Source: DATKLX01 sp035542155 (GTDB lineage Bacteria; Chloroflexota; Anaerolineae; Anaerolineales; Anaerolineaceae). Taken from it: a stretch of 8,829 nt of DNA. The stretch is from NCBI GenBank assembly GCA_035542155.1, contig DATKLX010000234.1, positions 1 through 8,829 of the forward strand. Direction: 5' to 3'. The notes under the pieces are model-generated. The model did not search any database and was not told where the DNA came from. It saw only the letters and a program-made list of their open reading frames with translations. Within the stretch, counting starts at the first letter, position 1; each line of letters opens with the position of its first letter. Positions 1 through 7,555 of this stretch are shown piece by piece. The position numbers and the translations under genes are program-made.

Positions 1-144
1 GCCACCCGGATCGGTGAAGGGACCGATTCCCACCACCTCGCTGCGGAGGATGAACTGATCCAGGAACGCTTTGTGGCGAGGATAAATAGCCATAATCTCG
101 TCGCGAGACTTTCCTGCGCTGCTGCCAATCACTACATACAACAT
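1..144 (-). CDS. YCII-domain protein, N-terminal 48 residues (cut by window edge)
   Basis: The minus-strand frame opens at ATG 144-142 and stays open to base 1, giving 48 residues. It begins MLYVVIGSSAGKSRDE and has R-x-x-H-x-x-F-L style spacing around His24 (YPRHKAFLDQF), then GIGPFTDPGG near residues 39-48. This matches the start of YCII-related (YciI-like, ferredoxin-like alpha/beta fold) proteins, where a conserved His and the G-P-F/L...D-G segment line a putative active site. The substrate is unknown for most members. An AAGGAAAAGGAAA purine tract just upstream can serve as ribosome binding site and supports this start. The gene lies 43 bases after the WD40 gene on the same strand with no convincing terminator between, so it could be the last gene of the sigma/WD40 unit. 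The C-terminal half is outside the window. Confidence 0.8.
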   Translation of the reverse strand, partial: MLYVVIGSSAGKSRDEIMAIYPRHKAFLDQFILRSEVVGIGPFTDPGG

Positions 145-187
145 TTTCCTTTTCCTTTCCAAAACCTTTTCCGCTTTGATGCGGTCT

Positions 188-3100
188 CTAAGGCGTCCAT
201 TTCCATTGACGAACAGTGCCGTCATAAGAGCCGCTAAACAGAGAGAATCCATCGGCGGAGAAGGAGAGGCTGGAGACCCCTCCGGTGTGACCGCTCAGGC
301 TGGCGAGCAGGCTGCCTTCTGGGAAGGAGAGCAGCTGGATGACGCCGTTATCCAGGGCAACGGCGAGGATGTCCCCGGAAGGGGCGAAAGCCAGGCCCTG
401 CGCCACCGTTCCGTCAAGATCCATGCGCTGCGGGGCCTGGGGATTCACCACTGGCCAGGTGTAGACCGCGGAATCGACCGCGAGGGCCAGGGTGCGGCCG
501 TCGGGGGTAAAGGCCAGCTGGCCCGTATGCCCATTCGTCTCCACAGGTAGTTTGGCGACCACACCGCCATCACTGGTGTTCCACAGCCAGAGGATTCCAT
601 CGGCCGAGGAGGCGGCCAGGTAGCGGCCGTCAGGGGAATAGGCCACGGAATCGATCCAGCTCTCAGTCGAGGCATTCAGGCTGCGCTTCAGGGAGCCACC
701 AGCCAGGTCCCAGACGCGCACGATGCCCATCGACCCGGAGGCCAGCTCAGCGCCGCCGGGAGCATAGGCCAGGCAGCGGATCTGCGCCGAGGGGTCGGGC
801 TGGAGGCGCAGGTCCAGCGCCTTCTGGCCGTCCGCGGCGCTGACCAGGCTAATCGAGCCGTCCCACAGGCCCAGGGCCAGCTGGCTGCCGTCTGGTGACC
901 AGGCCAGGCTGAGGGCGGAGTAGCCGGCGCTGCTCCACAGCGGCGAGTCCTGAGCGGTTCCCCAGACAGTGAGAGGCGTGCGGTCCCCGCCCTGAGACAG
1001 GGATGCGACGCGCTCGCCAATGGGGGAGACGGCGATCGCCTGGACCGGAAGGGTGTAGCCCGGCAGCTCGCCGAACAGCGTCCCATTCGCGAGGTTCCAG
1101 AAGTGAACTGTCTCGAGGGTGTTGAGGGCCAGCGCGGACCTATCCGGAGAGAGAGCCATGGTATAGGCCAGCGGATCGGCCTGGAAGGAGTAGAGCAAAT
1201 GGCCGTCGCTGACCTGCCAGGCGAATACCTTACCATCCCCATTGCGACCGACCAGGAGGGTGTCATCCTGGCTGAAGGTGAGGAAATAGACCGGGGACTG
1301 GGCGCTCAGCTCGATCTGCAAAGAATGAAGCCCAGCGCGAGTTTCCAGGGAAAGCAGATCGATGCGCCCATCCTGGTTGAGGATGGCGATGGTCTTTTCG
1401 TCGGTGGAAACGGCCGCGGCGAGCGGGGTGTTTGCCTGGGATAGAGCCCAATTCAGGTCACCGTTCCTGAGGTTGACGATCTGTATCCCGGAGGGGTCGG
1501 GGTATTTCCAAAAGACGGCGAGATCACCGCTGGTCGAGAAAGACGGCTGCATTTCGCCCGGTTGAGTCGCCCAGGGGATCGTCCCCCATTGAGAGGAGAC
1601 CAAGGTGCCATCGCTGACCCGCCAGACCACCACGGTCCAGGAATAGTCCTCCGATCCAGGGTGATTCGCCAATCCGACCAGCCGGCTGCCGTCGCGGGTA
1701 AAGAAGAGCTCGTTGATGATGCCGTAATTCTGAGTCAGAGAGCGCAGGAGCTGGTGATCCTCACGGCGGAGAAGGTCGACTCCCGCGCCTGTCCCAACCG
1801 CGACCAGGCTCCAATCTGAAGAGACAGCGGCGGTACTGCCGTGCCCGGTCGTCCCCAGGGTGTGGAAGAAATCCGTCTGATGGTAGGATTCGGAATCGAG
1901 CAGGGCCAATCCCAGGGTGGAGAGGACCGCGATTTGCCGGCCATCCTGAGAGTAGCTCACGCCGTGAACCGCGCCCTTGCCCCAGGCCTGGGCTTGCCTG
2001 ATCCCGGGGGCGCTCGCAACGGAAATTCCGCTTCCACCGGGGAGCGGCGATGCCTGAGCGGTAGAGGTGGGGGCCGGTGTGACGGCTGGCGGGGCCGGCT
2101 CAGATTTCCCAACCGCCCAGATAAGGATCTGCCCATCCATGCCGCCCGAGGCGAGGCGCGCGCTGTCGGGGGACCAGGCCACGGTGATCACCTGGTCGCG
2201 GTGGCCCAGGAAGATGTACACCTCTTTCCAGATCGAGGTGTCCCAGACACGAACCTCGCCTGAGCTCTTGCCGGCCGCCAGCCAGCGACCATCCGGCGAC
2301 CAGGCCATGCCCTGGGTGTGCCCGCCGGGAGCCTCCCAATGCTGGACCACGGCGCCGGTTTGAGCGTCGTAAATCCAGGCCAGGGTCGGCGGGTCGCCGG
2401 TGTTGTTATTGGCGTTGCCCATCACCGCCAGCAGCTTCCCGTCAGGCGACCAGGCCACCTCGGGCACCCACAGGATTCCTGGCTCCAGGGTGAGCTTCAC
2501 CTCTCCGGTCTGTGGATCCCAGACCGCGACCGTGCCATCCACGGTGCCCGAGGCAAGACGCTGGCCGTCCGGGGACCAGGCGGGAAGGTTGGCGAAATGG
2601 CGGTTCCCCTGGAACTCGCTGAGTACGTGGCCGCTCTCCACATCCCAGACCGTCTCCCCCGAGGCGAGGAGTTTTCCATCGGGCGACCAGGCGAACTCAG
2701 TCATGTCGCGCACGTTAGCAATCTGCCATTCCTTGTCGCCCCGGCGGATCCAGGCGGTCTGGTCGGACTTATAGACCAGGTAGTCGCGGCCGCCGTCCGC
2801 GCGCAGGCCGGACCAGGCGGCAAAGGTGCGCGGGTCTTTGAGATCTTCCGTAAAGAGCGGTCGGGCAGTGCCATCCTTCGGGTTCCAGAGGGTCAGGCCT
2901 GCCTGACTGGTGACGATCCCCTGGCTGTCCCAGGTCATGCGGTAGACCGCGCCGGTATAGTTGGTCGGGTAGAGATCGGAGAGGCCGCGTAGCTGCGCGC
3001 CGGTGGTTGAATCCAGAGCGTTTACCCCCAGAGGTCCGGCGGTATAGAGGACGCTGTTATCCGGAGAGTAGGTCGCTTCGGTGGCGTAGAGCGAGTAGGG

Positions 3101-4252
3101 CTGGAGCATTTCGCCGCTGTCGGCGTCCCAGGCGAGGATCTGGGGCGGGTAGGAGACTTTGCCCAGGACCCGCTTTCCATCCGAGGACCAGCCCAGGGCG
3201 CTCAGTCCACCCTGGTCGGAGCGGATTCTAAGCGAGCGCTCGATCTGGCCGGTCTGCCAGTTCCACAGGTCGATCTGGGAATCGCCAAGGGAGTTGACGA
3301 TCAGCCAGGGGCGGGCAGGTGAGAGGAGCAGGTCGAAGGTTTGAGCCTTATTAAGGTTGAACTCACTGAGCTTCTGGCCGGTGACCGGATCCCAGACGCG
3401 GATCTGGCCCAGGGTATGGGTGATAACCCGCGAGCCATCCGGCGTCCAGGCAGTCTCGGTAAAGGGGGTAGCCGGCGACTCAAAAGGGGACTGGAGCAAA
3501 AGATCCTGCTTTCCGGTCTGCGCGTCCCATAGGGCGATGGCGCCATCCGGCGAGCCGCTGGCGAGGCGCTTGCCATCCGGCGACCAGGAAACCTGGCCGA
3601 CCAGCATTCCTGGCGGCTGGTTCAGGTCGAGCAGAGCGGCGCCATCGACGGTGTTCATGAGAGTCACCGCACCACCCTCCTGGACAACAGCCAGGGCCTG
3701 GCCATCAGGGCGGAAGGCGATCTGGCGGACCTGGCGATCGGCGGGCTTGAACCAGAGCTGCTGGAAGGTATGCGCGTCGAAGAGATAAACGCCCAGGTAG
3801 CTGCCCACGGCAAGATGGGAACCATCGGGAGAGAGGACCATGGTGGTGAGCGTGCCGCGCCCCAGGCGGCGGACGGCTCCCTCGGGCAGAGGTTCCGCGG
3901 AAGCGGGTCGAGCGGGGGCCGGGCCGGCGTGGCGGGCGGCCTGCTGGCGGATCATATAGATCGAGAGGACTGCCAGCGCAAGGATGCCCAGGGCCGCCGC
4001 GGCGCGCAGCCCCCAGGTTGAGAAGGAAGCCAGGATCTTACGCCTTCTCTGGCTCTGCTGGCGCTGAGCGGCAGCCCGCGCCCAGGCGTCGCGCTGCGCG
4101 ATGGGAGCGTTGGCTCGCGATTCTCGCCCGAGCTGGACCAGGCCAGCGACAGTCCGCAGGGTGGGATCGGATTCATCCGAAGCCGGGCCTGTAAGGCCGG
4201 CCATGCGGTCGACGGCGCGGTTGAAGGCTTCGATGCGGTCTGGTTCAGCCAT
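188..4252 (-). CDS. Membrane-anchored giant WD40-repeat protein, candidate anti-sigma/sensor partner of the adjacent ECF sigma factor
   Basis: The product has 1354 residues. Residues 1-79 are a hydrophilic, Arg-rich segment with no HxxxCxxC zinc anti-sigma motif. A basic patch (QRRRK, about 68-72) is followed by one hydrophobic helix at about 80-101, which predicts an N-in, C-out single-pass protein. Residues about 130-711 and 756-1354 form two blocks of WD40-like repeats. I count about 12 and 14 copies of the W/F/Y-S-P-D-G-x-x-L-A-x-G motif, often followed by V-x-x-W/L-D and a T-G turn. A Pro/Thr/Ser-rich linker (about 712-755) joins the blocks. The numbers would suit several seven-bladed propellers, but this is inference. 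Start: ATG 4252-4250 has a good AAGGAG at 4265-4260, lying inside the sigma gene. The 8-base overlap with the sigma stop indicates translational coupling. The role as anti-sigma factor or surface sensor comes from context. WD40 domains only show a protein-interaction scaffold. Confidence 0.93.
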   Translation of the reverse strand: MAEPDRIEAFNRAVDRMAGLTGPASDESDPTLRTVAGLVQLGRESRANAPIAQRDAWARAAAQRQQSQRRRKILASFSTWGLRAAAALGILALAVLSIYMIRQQAARHAGPAPARPASAEPLPEGAVRRLGRGTLTTMVLSPDGSHLAVGSYLGVYLFDAHTFQQLWFKPADRQVRQIAFRPDGQALAVVQEGGAVTLMNTVDGAALLDLNQPPGMLVGQVSWSPDGKRLASGSPDGAIALWDAQTGKQDLLLQSPFESPATPFTETAWTPDGSRVITHTLGQIRVWDPVTGQKLSEFNLNKAQTFDLLLSPARPWLIVNSLGDSQIDLWNWQTGQIERSLRIRSDQGGLSALGWSSDGKRVLGKVSYPPQILAWDADSGEMLQPYSLYATEATYSPDNSVLYTAGPLGVNALDSTTGAQLRGLSDLYPTNYTGAVYRMTWDSQGIVTSQAGLTLWNPKDGTARPLFTEDLKDPRTFAAWSGLRADGGRDYLVYKSDQTAWIRRGDKEWQIANVRDMTEFAWSPDGKLLASGETVWDVESGHVLSEFQGNRHFANLPAWSPDGQRLASGTVDGTVAVWDPQTGEVKLTLEPGILWVPEVAWSPDGKLLAVMGNANNNTGDPPTLAWIYDAQTGAVVQHWEAPGGHTQGMAWSPDGRWLAAGKSSGEVRVWDTSIWKEVYIFLGHRDQVITVAWSPDSARLASGGMDGQILIWAVGKSEPAPPAVTPAPTSTAQASPLPGGSGISVASAPGIRQAQAWGKGAVHGVSYSQDGRQIAVLSTLGLALLDSESYHQTDFFHTLGTTGHGSTAAVSSDWSLVAVGTGAGVDLLRREDHQLLRSLTQNYGIINELFFTRDGSRLVGLANHPGSEDYSWTVVVWRVSDGTLVSSQWGTIPWATQPGEMQPSFSTSGDLAVFWKYPDPSGIQIVNLRNGDLNWALSQANTPLAAAVSTDEKTIAILNQDGRIDLLSLETRAGLHSLQIELSAQSPVYFLTFSQDDTLLVGRNGDGKVFAWQVSDGHLLYSFQADPLAYTMALSPDRSALALNTLETVHFWNLANGTLFGELPGYTLPVQAIAVSPIGERVASLSQGGDRTPLTVWGTAQDSPLWSSAGYSALSLAWSPDGSQLALGLWDGSISLVSAADGQKALDLRLQPDPSAQIRCLAYAPGGAELASGSMGIVRVWDLAGGSLKRSLNASTESWIDSVAYSPDGRYLAASSADGILWLWNTSDGGVVAKLPVETNGHTGQLAFTPDGRTLALAVDSAVYTWPVVNPQAPQRMDLDGTVAQGLAFAPSGDILAVALDNGVIQLLSFPEGSLLASLSGHTGGVSSLSFSADGFSLFSGSYDGTVRQWKWTP

Positions 4253-4754
4253 ACTGGATCTCCTTGCCTGCCAGGCGTTCCCGGAGGCGGTCGACGGCGC
4301 GGTAGAGGATCACCCCGACCTGGTTGGGGTTGAGGCCCAGCACCTCAGCGATCTCGATGTTGCTCAGGCCGCCCCCAAATTTGAGGGCCAGCAAGCCGCG
4401 CTCGCGAGGGCTGAGATTGGAAAGGGCTTCAAGCAGCTCGCGGCGGGTTTCGTTTTGCAGGGCGCATTCCTCGGGGACCGGGTCCGGGTGAGGGTGGCGC
4501 TCAACGGCCTCCCAGGGCAGCCAGCGGCGGATCGCCTGGGCGCGGTAATGGTTGTTGACGGCGTTGTGGGCGATGGAGAACAGCCAGGTGGCAAAGGAAG
4601 CTTTTTCAGAATGGTAGCTGTCCAGAGCAGCCAGGGCGCGCGCGAAGACCTGGCTGGTCAGGTCTTCCGCGGCGGCGGTGTCCCCGCAGCGCAGGCGCAC
4701 GTAGGCGAAAATGCGCGGGTAGAGCTGGTCGTAGAGGGCAGCGAAGTCGGTCAT
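4245..4754 (-). CDS. ECF-type RNA polymerase sigma factor
   Basis: The product has 169 residues, the usual size of an extracytoplasmic-function sigma factor, with only regions 2 and 4. Region 2 (about residues 5-75) contains LYDQLYPRIFAYVRLRCGD, then AAEDLTSQVFARAL, and F-A-T-W-L-F-x-I-A-H-N, the typical region 2.3-2.4 pattern for -10 melting and recognition. Region 4 (about 108-162) has LSPRERGLLALKF followed by a helix-turn-helix (NIEIAEVLGLNPNQVGVILYRA) that would read a -35 element. The linker carries a Pro/His-rich stretch (HPHPDPVPEE). It should direct RNA polymerase to a small regulon, probably including its own promoter. The stop overlaps the start of the WD40 gene, the normal position for a cognate anti-sigma gene. 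The ATG at 4754 has no clear Shine-Dalgarno sequence. The ECF subgroup cannot be assigned by eye. Confidence 0.95.
   Translation of the reverse strand: MTDFAALYDQLYPRIFAYVRLRCGDTAAAEDLTSQVFARALAALDSYHSEKASFATWLFSIAHNAVNNHYRAQAIRRWLPWEAVERHPHPDPVPEECALQNETRRELLEALSNLSPRERGLLALKFGGGLSNIEIAEVLGLNPNQVGVILYRAVDRLRERLAGKEIQYG
4260..4265 (-). promoter_or_regulatory. Ribosome binding site of the WD40 gene inside the sigma gene
   Basis: AAGGAG on the minus strand lies 7 bases before the WD40 ATG and within the last codons of the sigma gene. It fixes the WD40 start and supports coupled translation of the two proteins. Confidence 0.75.
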
Positions 4755-4806
4755 TGAGAATGATTAACTATATATACACTCGAGAAGGAAAAAGATTACA
4801 GATCAA
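4755..4806 (-). promoter_or_regulatory. AT-rich gap with a possible promoter for the sigma/WD40 unit
   Basis: These 52 bases separate the stop of the lipoprotein gene from the sigma ATG. On the minus strand they contain TATATATAGT. The hexamer TATAGT (4772-4767) could be a -10 box, with no clear -35 at normal spacing. If used, transcription would start about 6 bases before the ATG, so the mRNA would be nearly leaderless. That fits the absence of a Shine-Dalgarno sequence. A T-rich run (CTTTTTCC) precedes it without a stem, so it is not a convincing terminator for the lipoprotein gene. An alternative is that sigma is transcribed from the lipoprotein promoter. Confidence 0.3.
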
Positions 4807-6357
4807 TCAATTCAACTGGACCCAGGTTCGTCCACCATCGGCGGTGGAATAAATGTGGTTTGCTCCAAATGTGATTCCACCTATGTAATTGGCTTTGTTG
4901 CCCCCGCGTATCCACCCATGATTGGCATCCGCAAATTGTATGTCGGTGATCGTTAATGTGGGGAGAATTACAGATTTCCAACTCTGTCCACCGTCCATAC
5001 TGGACAACAGAAGTGTAATGCAGTGAGAATAATCTGAGCATTTGTAACCCAGGACCCATAGAGAACCATCTCGTCCCAGGCTTAGAAATCGGTTCCGATT
5101 CGCACAAACGGGCAAGAGAGGTTGCCAGGTTTTAGCCCCATTACTTGTTTTAAATAACTGATCGTGGGTTAATTCATAACCAACTTGTAAATTAAGGAAT
5201 TGGAAATTGGACTGCTCGCTTAGGACCGGTTCGGCCCCTTTTTTAGCTTCAATTCCATTCAGTGATATCTGCAGTAAGGATCCATTCCCAAAAGGAATCC
5301 AGTAACCCTCCTGGGAATTTACCATCGCCAGGGCACGGCTTTCAAACCCATTGAGTTGATCAAAGCGATGCCAGGTATAACCCCCATCAATGGTATAGTA
5401 CACTCCAAAATTGGAACAACTCAAAGAATCACATTCCTGGGAAAGCTCAAATCCTCGCATTGAATCTAAAAATTGGATTTGTCTTGCAGCCTCTACACCG
5501 TCTGGCAATTCACCAATCTTTTGCCATGTTCGCCCCCCGTTTGAAGTACGATAAACCTGGCGGACACCAGCATAACCGTCTACGCCAAACCCATTCATCG
5601 AGTCCAGGTAGCTGGTTTGTCTCGGATAAAGGAATGGCAAAATCTGCGTCCAGGTTTTACCACCGTCTTGAGTCCTGAAAAGGGCCGGGCCATCGATACT
5701 GCCAAAATGATCTGCCAGGATAAACCCAGTTTTTCCATCGATAAATTGGGGATTTTGAAACAATGCTTGGATCCCTTTTGGCTCAACTTTACGCCAGGTT
5801 TCTCCACTGTCAGAGGTCATGTATAAGCGGCCAATATCTTTTGGATTTTCGGAGCTTGAATTCCCTGTAATCCATCCATGCTTTTGATCGATAAAAGAAA
5901 GCACATATGGGTAAGATATGACAGGCATCCATCCAGAAGTTCCAGGTTTTACAGAAGAGGTGGAAGACTCGGCCAGTTTTTCCCAGTTTAATCCCCCATC
6001 AGCAGTACGAAAAAGGGTGTTTCTCTGATGATCACTAATGCATACCATCCAACCTTGAGATGCGTTTAGAAAGAAAAAATTCAAATCAGATGAGTAGTTC
6101 ACTTTCGGGCATGGATTGTTGATGGCTTCCCAACTTTTTCCACCATCTGTCGTACGAGAAAAATATCGGATGCCATTATGATCTACCGTAATCCAACCGT
6201 GCTTTCGATCAACAAAGTCCGCTCGATGAATGAACCATTCAAGAGGGAGATCAATTAGGCTTTCCCAAGTCTTACCACCATCGTGCGTAGAGTGAATACT
6301 TGTATTGTGATTTCCAAACCAATCTAATGGCGAAATAAAGTCAAGCAATCCAACTAA
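4807..6357 (-). pseudogene. 3' part of an IS-interrupted Asp-box (BNR/Ycf48-like) beta-propeller lipoprotein gene
   Basis: This part encodes the C-terminal 515 residues of the split gene and ends at TGA 4809-4807. Ten Asp-box motifs of the form S/T-x-D-G-G-x-T-W are visible, for example STHDGGKTW, RTQDGGKTW and STADGGRTW. They alternate with H-G-W-I/V or x-G-F/Y strands, the pattern of Ycf48/HCF136-like and sialidase-type propellers. No catalytic residues of a sialidase were identified, so a binding or scaffold role is more likely than hydrolysis. The fragment has no start of its own with a ribosome binding site. The first usable codon is a TTG at 6348-6346 without Shine-Dalgarno. The frame joins that of the 5' part exactly when the IS630 element is removed. 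Base composition is far lower in GC than the sigma/WD40 genes (about 40% against 62% in single 60-base lines counted by hand), which hints at a different origin. Confidence 0.88.
6355..6356. repeat. Left target-site duplication (TA) of the IS630 element
   Basis: TA directly precedes the left end and is repeated at 7554-7555 after the right end. Both copies are followed by A, so TAA is an equally good reading of the duplication. Confidence 0.8.
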
Positions 6358-6376
6358 GTGGTTCTCTCGTCAAATA
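6358..6376 (+). repeat. Left terminal inverted repeat of the IS630 element
   Basis: GTGGTTCTCTCGTCAAATA pairs with the reverse complement of 7535-7553 at 17 of 19 positions. The outer 12 bases are identical and the mismatches are at positions 13-14. Confidence 0.9.
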
Positions 6377-6383
6377 ACTAATG

Positions 6384-6389
6384 TATAAT
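6384..6389 (+). promoter_or_regulatory. Candidate -10 box of the transposase promoter
   Basis: A perfect TATAAT lies just inside the left inverted repeat. A weak -35 (TTCTCT, 6362-6367, spacing 16) would fall within the repeat itself, a common arrangement in insertion sequences. The transposase ATG follows 25 bases later, with AGGAGG at about 6404-6409 in between. Confidence 0.5.
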
Positions 6390-6414
6390 CCTCTTGGGAA
6401 ACCAGGAGGAAGAC

Positions 6415-7436
6415 ATGCGAAAAGCCGTCAAGTTACGCACTTTAACAGCCGAAGAAGAGACTGAAATCCGGCGTTTAGCCGCATCGCGGAAAGAGCCGTA
6501 CCAGCTGGTGCAGCGGGCAAAATTGATCGCAGCGATGCTGGATGATCCCAAACTGTACGCGACCCATGCCGCCCTCCAGGTAGGCTTTCGCGGGGAACAA
6601 CCTGGGATTACCTGGGTCCGGCGCTTCAACAGTGAAGGGGTAGCTGGCTTGCAGGACAAGCCCAAAGCGGGCCGTCCGCCCACCCATGCCCAAACGGTCC
6701 ACAGTGCCTTGATTGGCCTGGCGCGGACCAAACCGGACAGCCTGGGGTATCCCTTCAAGCTGTGGACGCTGGAACGCTTACAAACTGCCTTCCAGGAGCG
6801 CAATGGGGTGCATTTATCGGACTCGACCATCTGGGAGTGGGTCGAAGCGGAGGGGTTCCGCTGGAAACGCCAGGAGAGCTGGTTCCACGACGCCGAGAAA
6901 CACGATCCGGAGTTCGTGGAAAAAAGGGGAGCATTATCACAGCCTACCTGAACCGGCTGCCGGGGACGCGGGTGATCTGTGTGGATGAAATGGGCGCCAT
7001 TGCGGTCAAGACCTATCCAGGAGAAGAATGGAAGGCAGGTCCCAACCGGGCCACCTTTGAACCCGATTATGGACGGCGCGGGAAGCTGTGGGTACATGGC
7101 GGCTTTGAGCCTGCCACGGGACAAGCGGTTACCCTGCTCAGCCCGGGACGGGATAGCGCCAGCCACATTCAACTGCTGGAAAAGATCCTGGTTGCCTTTC
7201 CGGCCGAGCGCTGGTTGATCATTGAGGATAACCTGTCGATCCATCTCAGCAAGCAGACCAAACTGGCCCTGGCGGCCTGGCCAGAGATCCAGGTGCAATT
7301 CATCCCCAAATATGCCTGCTGGCTGAACCTGATTGAGCCGTGGTGGAAGCAGCTGCGCTCGTTGGCGCTGAAGGGGAGGCGCTTTGAAAACCTGGATGAA
7401 CTGACCCAGGCCTTGAATGGAGCGGTGGAGTACTAG
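6415..7436 (+). CDS. IS630-family transposase, read by a -1 frameshift
   Basis: Start: ATG 6415 has AGGAGG a few bases upstream. The first frame (6415-6951) gives an N-terminal helix-turn-helix region with W-V-R-R-F-N-S-E-G-V-A-G-L and GRPP, typical of IS630. It then runs into a short nonsense tail (RGALSQPT) and a stop. The second frame continues the family pattern: VICVDEMGAIAVKTYPG, LIIEDNLSIH, WLNLIEPWWK. Joined by a -1 slip at the A6G4 run (6920-6929) the product is 340 residues with the full DDE triad Asp191, Asp272 and Glu308 (35 residues between the last two). The reaction is cut-and-paste transposition at TA. The protein stops at TAG 7434-7436, where family members have Trp (Y-W-N-x-H), so it is about 35 residues short. 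Whether it is active depends on frameshifting and on whether the lost tail matters. Confidence 0.88.
6919..6927 (+). other. Candidate -1 ribosomal frameshift site
   Basis: The zero frame reads GTG GAA AAA AGG. A slip back by one base on the six A residues gives GAA AAA AAG GGG, that is E-K-K-G-S-I-I-T, which is the normal IS630 continuation. A-run frameshifting is known for a number of IS630 members. A simple single-base loss in a once-single frame is the alternative. Confidence 0.6.
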
Positions 7437-7541
7437 AATAAGCATGCCCATCCTTATGTCTGGAAGAAACGGCCGCAAGAGCAGGTGACCCTCCTGGGCG
7501 GTTTCGGTGTTCAACTTCGGCCCGATAACCTCACTATTTAG
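7434..7541 (+). other. In-frame amber codon and untranslated transposase tail
   Basis: Reading through TAG 7434-7436 gives NKHAHPYVWKKRPQEQ and 18 further codons before a second TAG at 7539-7541 inside the right inverted repeat. The tail keeps the IS630 C-terminal pattern Y-W-N-x-H-x-H-P-Y-x-W if the TAG stands for Trp. One G-to-A change (TGG to TAG) explains it. The restored protein would have 375 residues. Confidence 0.75.
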
Positions 7542-7553
7542 CGAGAGAACCAC
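7535..7553 (-). repeat. Right terminal inverted repeat of the IS630 element
   Basis: Read on the minus strand this is GTGGTTCTCTCGCTAAATA, the partner of the left repeat. It also contains the natural stop codon (TAG 7539-7541) of the long form of the transposase frame. Confidence 0.9.
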
Positions 7554-7555
7554 TA
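7554..7555. repeat. Right target-site duplication (TA) of the IS630 element
   Basis: This is the second copy of the target dinucleotide, immediately after the right inverted repeat. In the lipoprotein frame the duplicated bases belong to a Leu codon (TTA on the minus strand). Confidence 0.8.

Larger units (their letters stand above)
6357..7553 (+). mobile_element. IS630-family insertion sequence, about 1.2 kb
   Basis: The element is bounded by imperfect inverted repeats beginning GTGGTTCTCTCG and flanked on both sides by TA (TAA if the symmetric ends are used), as expected for IS630 insertion at a TA dinucleotide. It carries one transposase gene in two overlapping frames. The boundary is uncertain by one base: with a TA duplication the element is 6357-7553, and with a TAA duplication it is 6358-7553. 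It sits inside the lipoprotein gene in the opposite orientation. Removing it with one target copy restores the host frame. Confidence 0.92.

Noticed and set aside
171..184. CCGC/GCGG hairpin between the WD40 and YCII genes as a terminator
   Set aside because: The stem is only four pairs, the loop is six bases, and no T run follows on the minus strand.
176..4021. Many plus-strand open frames of 60-220 codons opposite the WD40 gene
   Set aside because: They are antisense shadows of a GC-rich repeat gene, with low-complexity products and no consistent ribosome binding sites or known domains. The minus-strand frame explains the whole region.
4101..4757. Plus-strand 218-codon frame opposite the sigma gene
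   Set aside because: It is exactly antisense to a clear ECF sigma factor and the product has no recognisable motif.
4807..6348. The 3' lipoprotein part as an independent 513-residue gene starting at TTG 6348
   Set aside because: There is no Shine-Dalgarno sequence, no signal peptide, and the frame matches the 5' part exactly across the IS. It is the rest of a broken gene.
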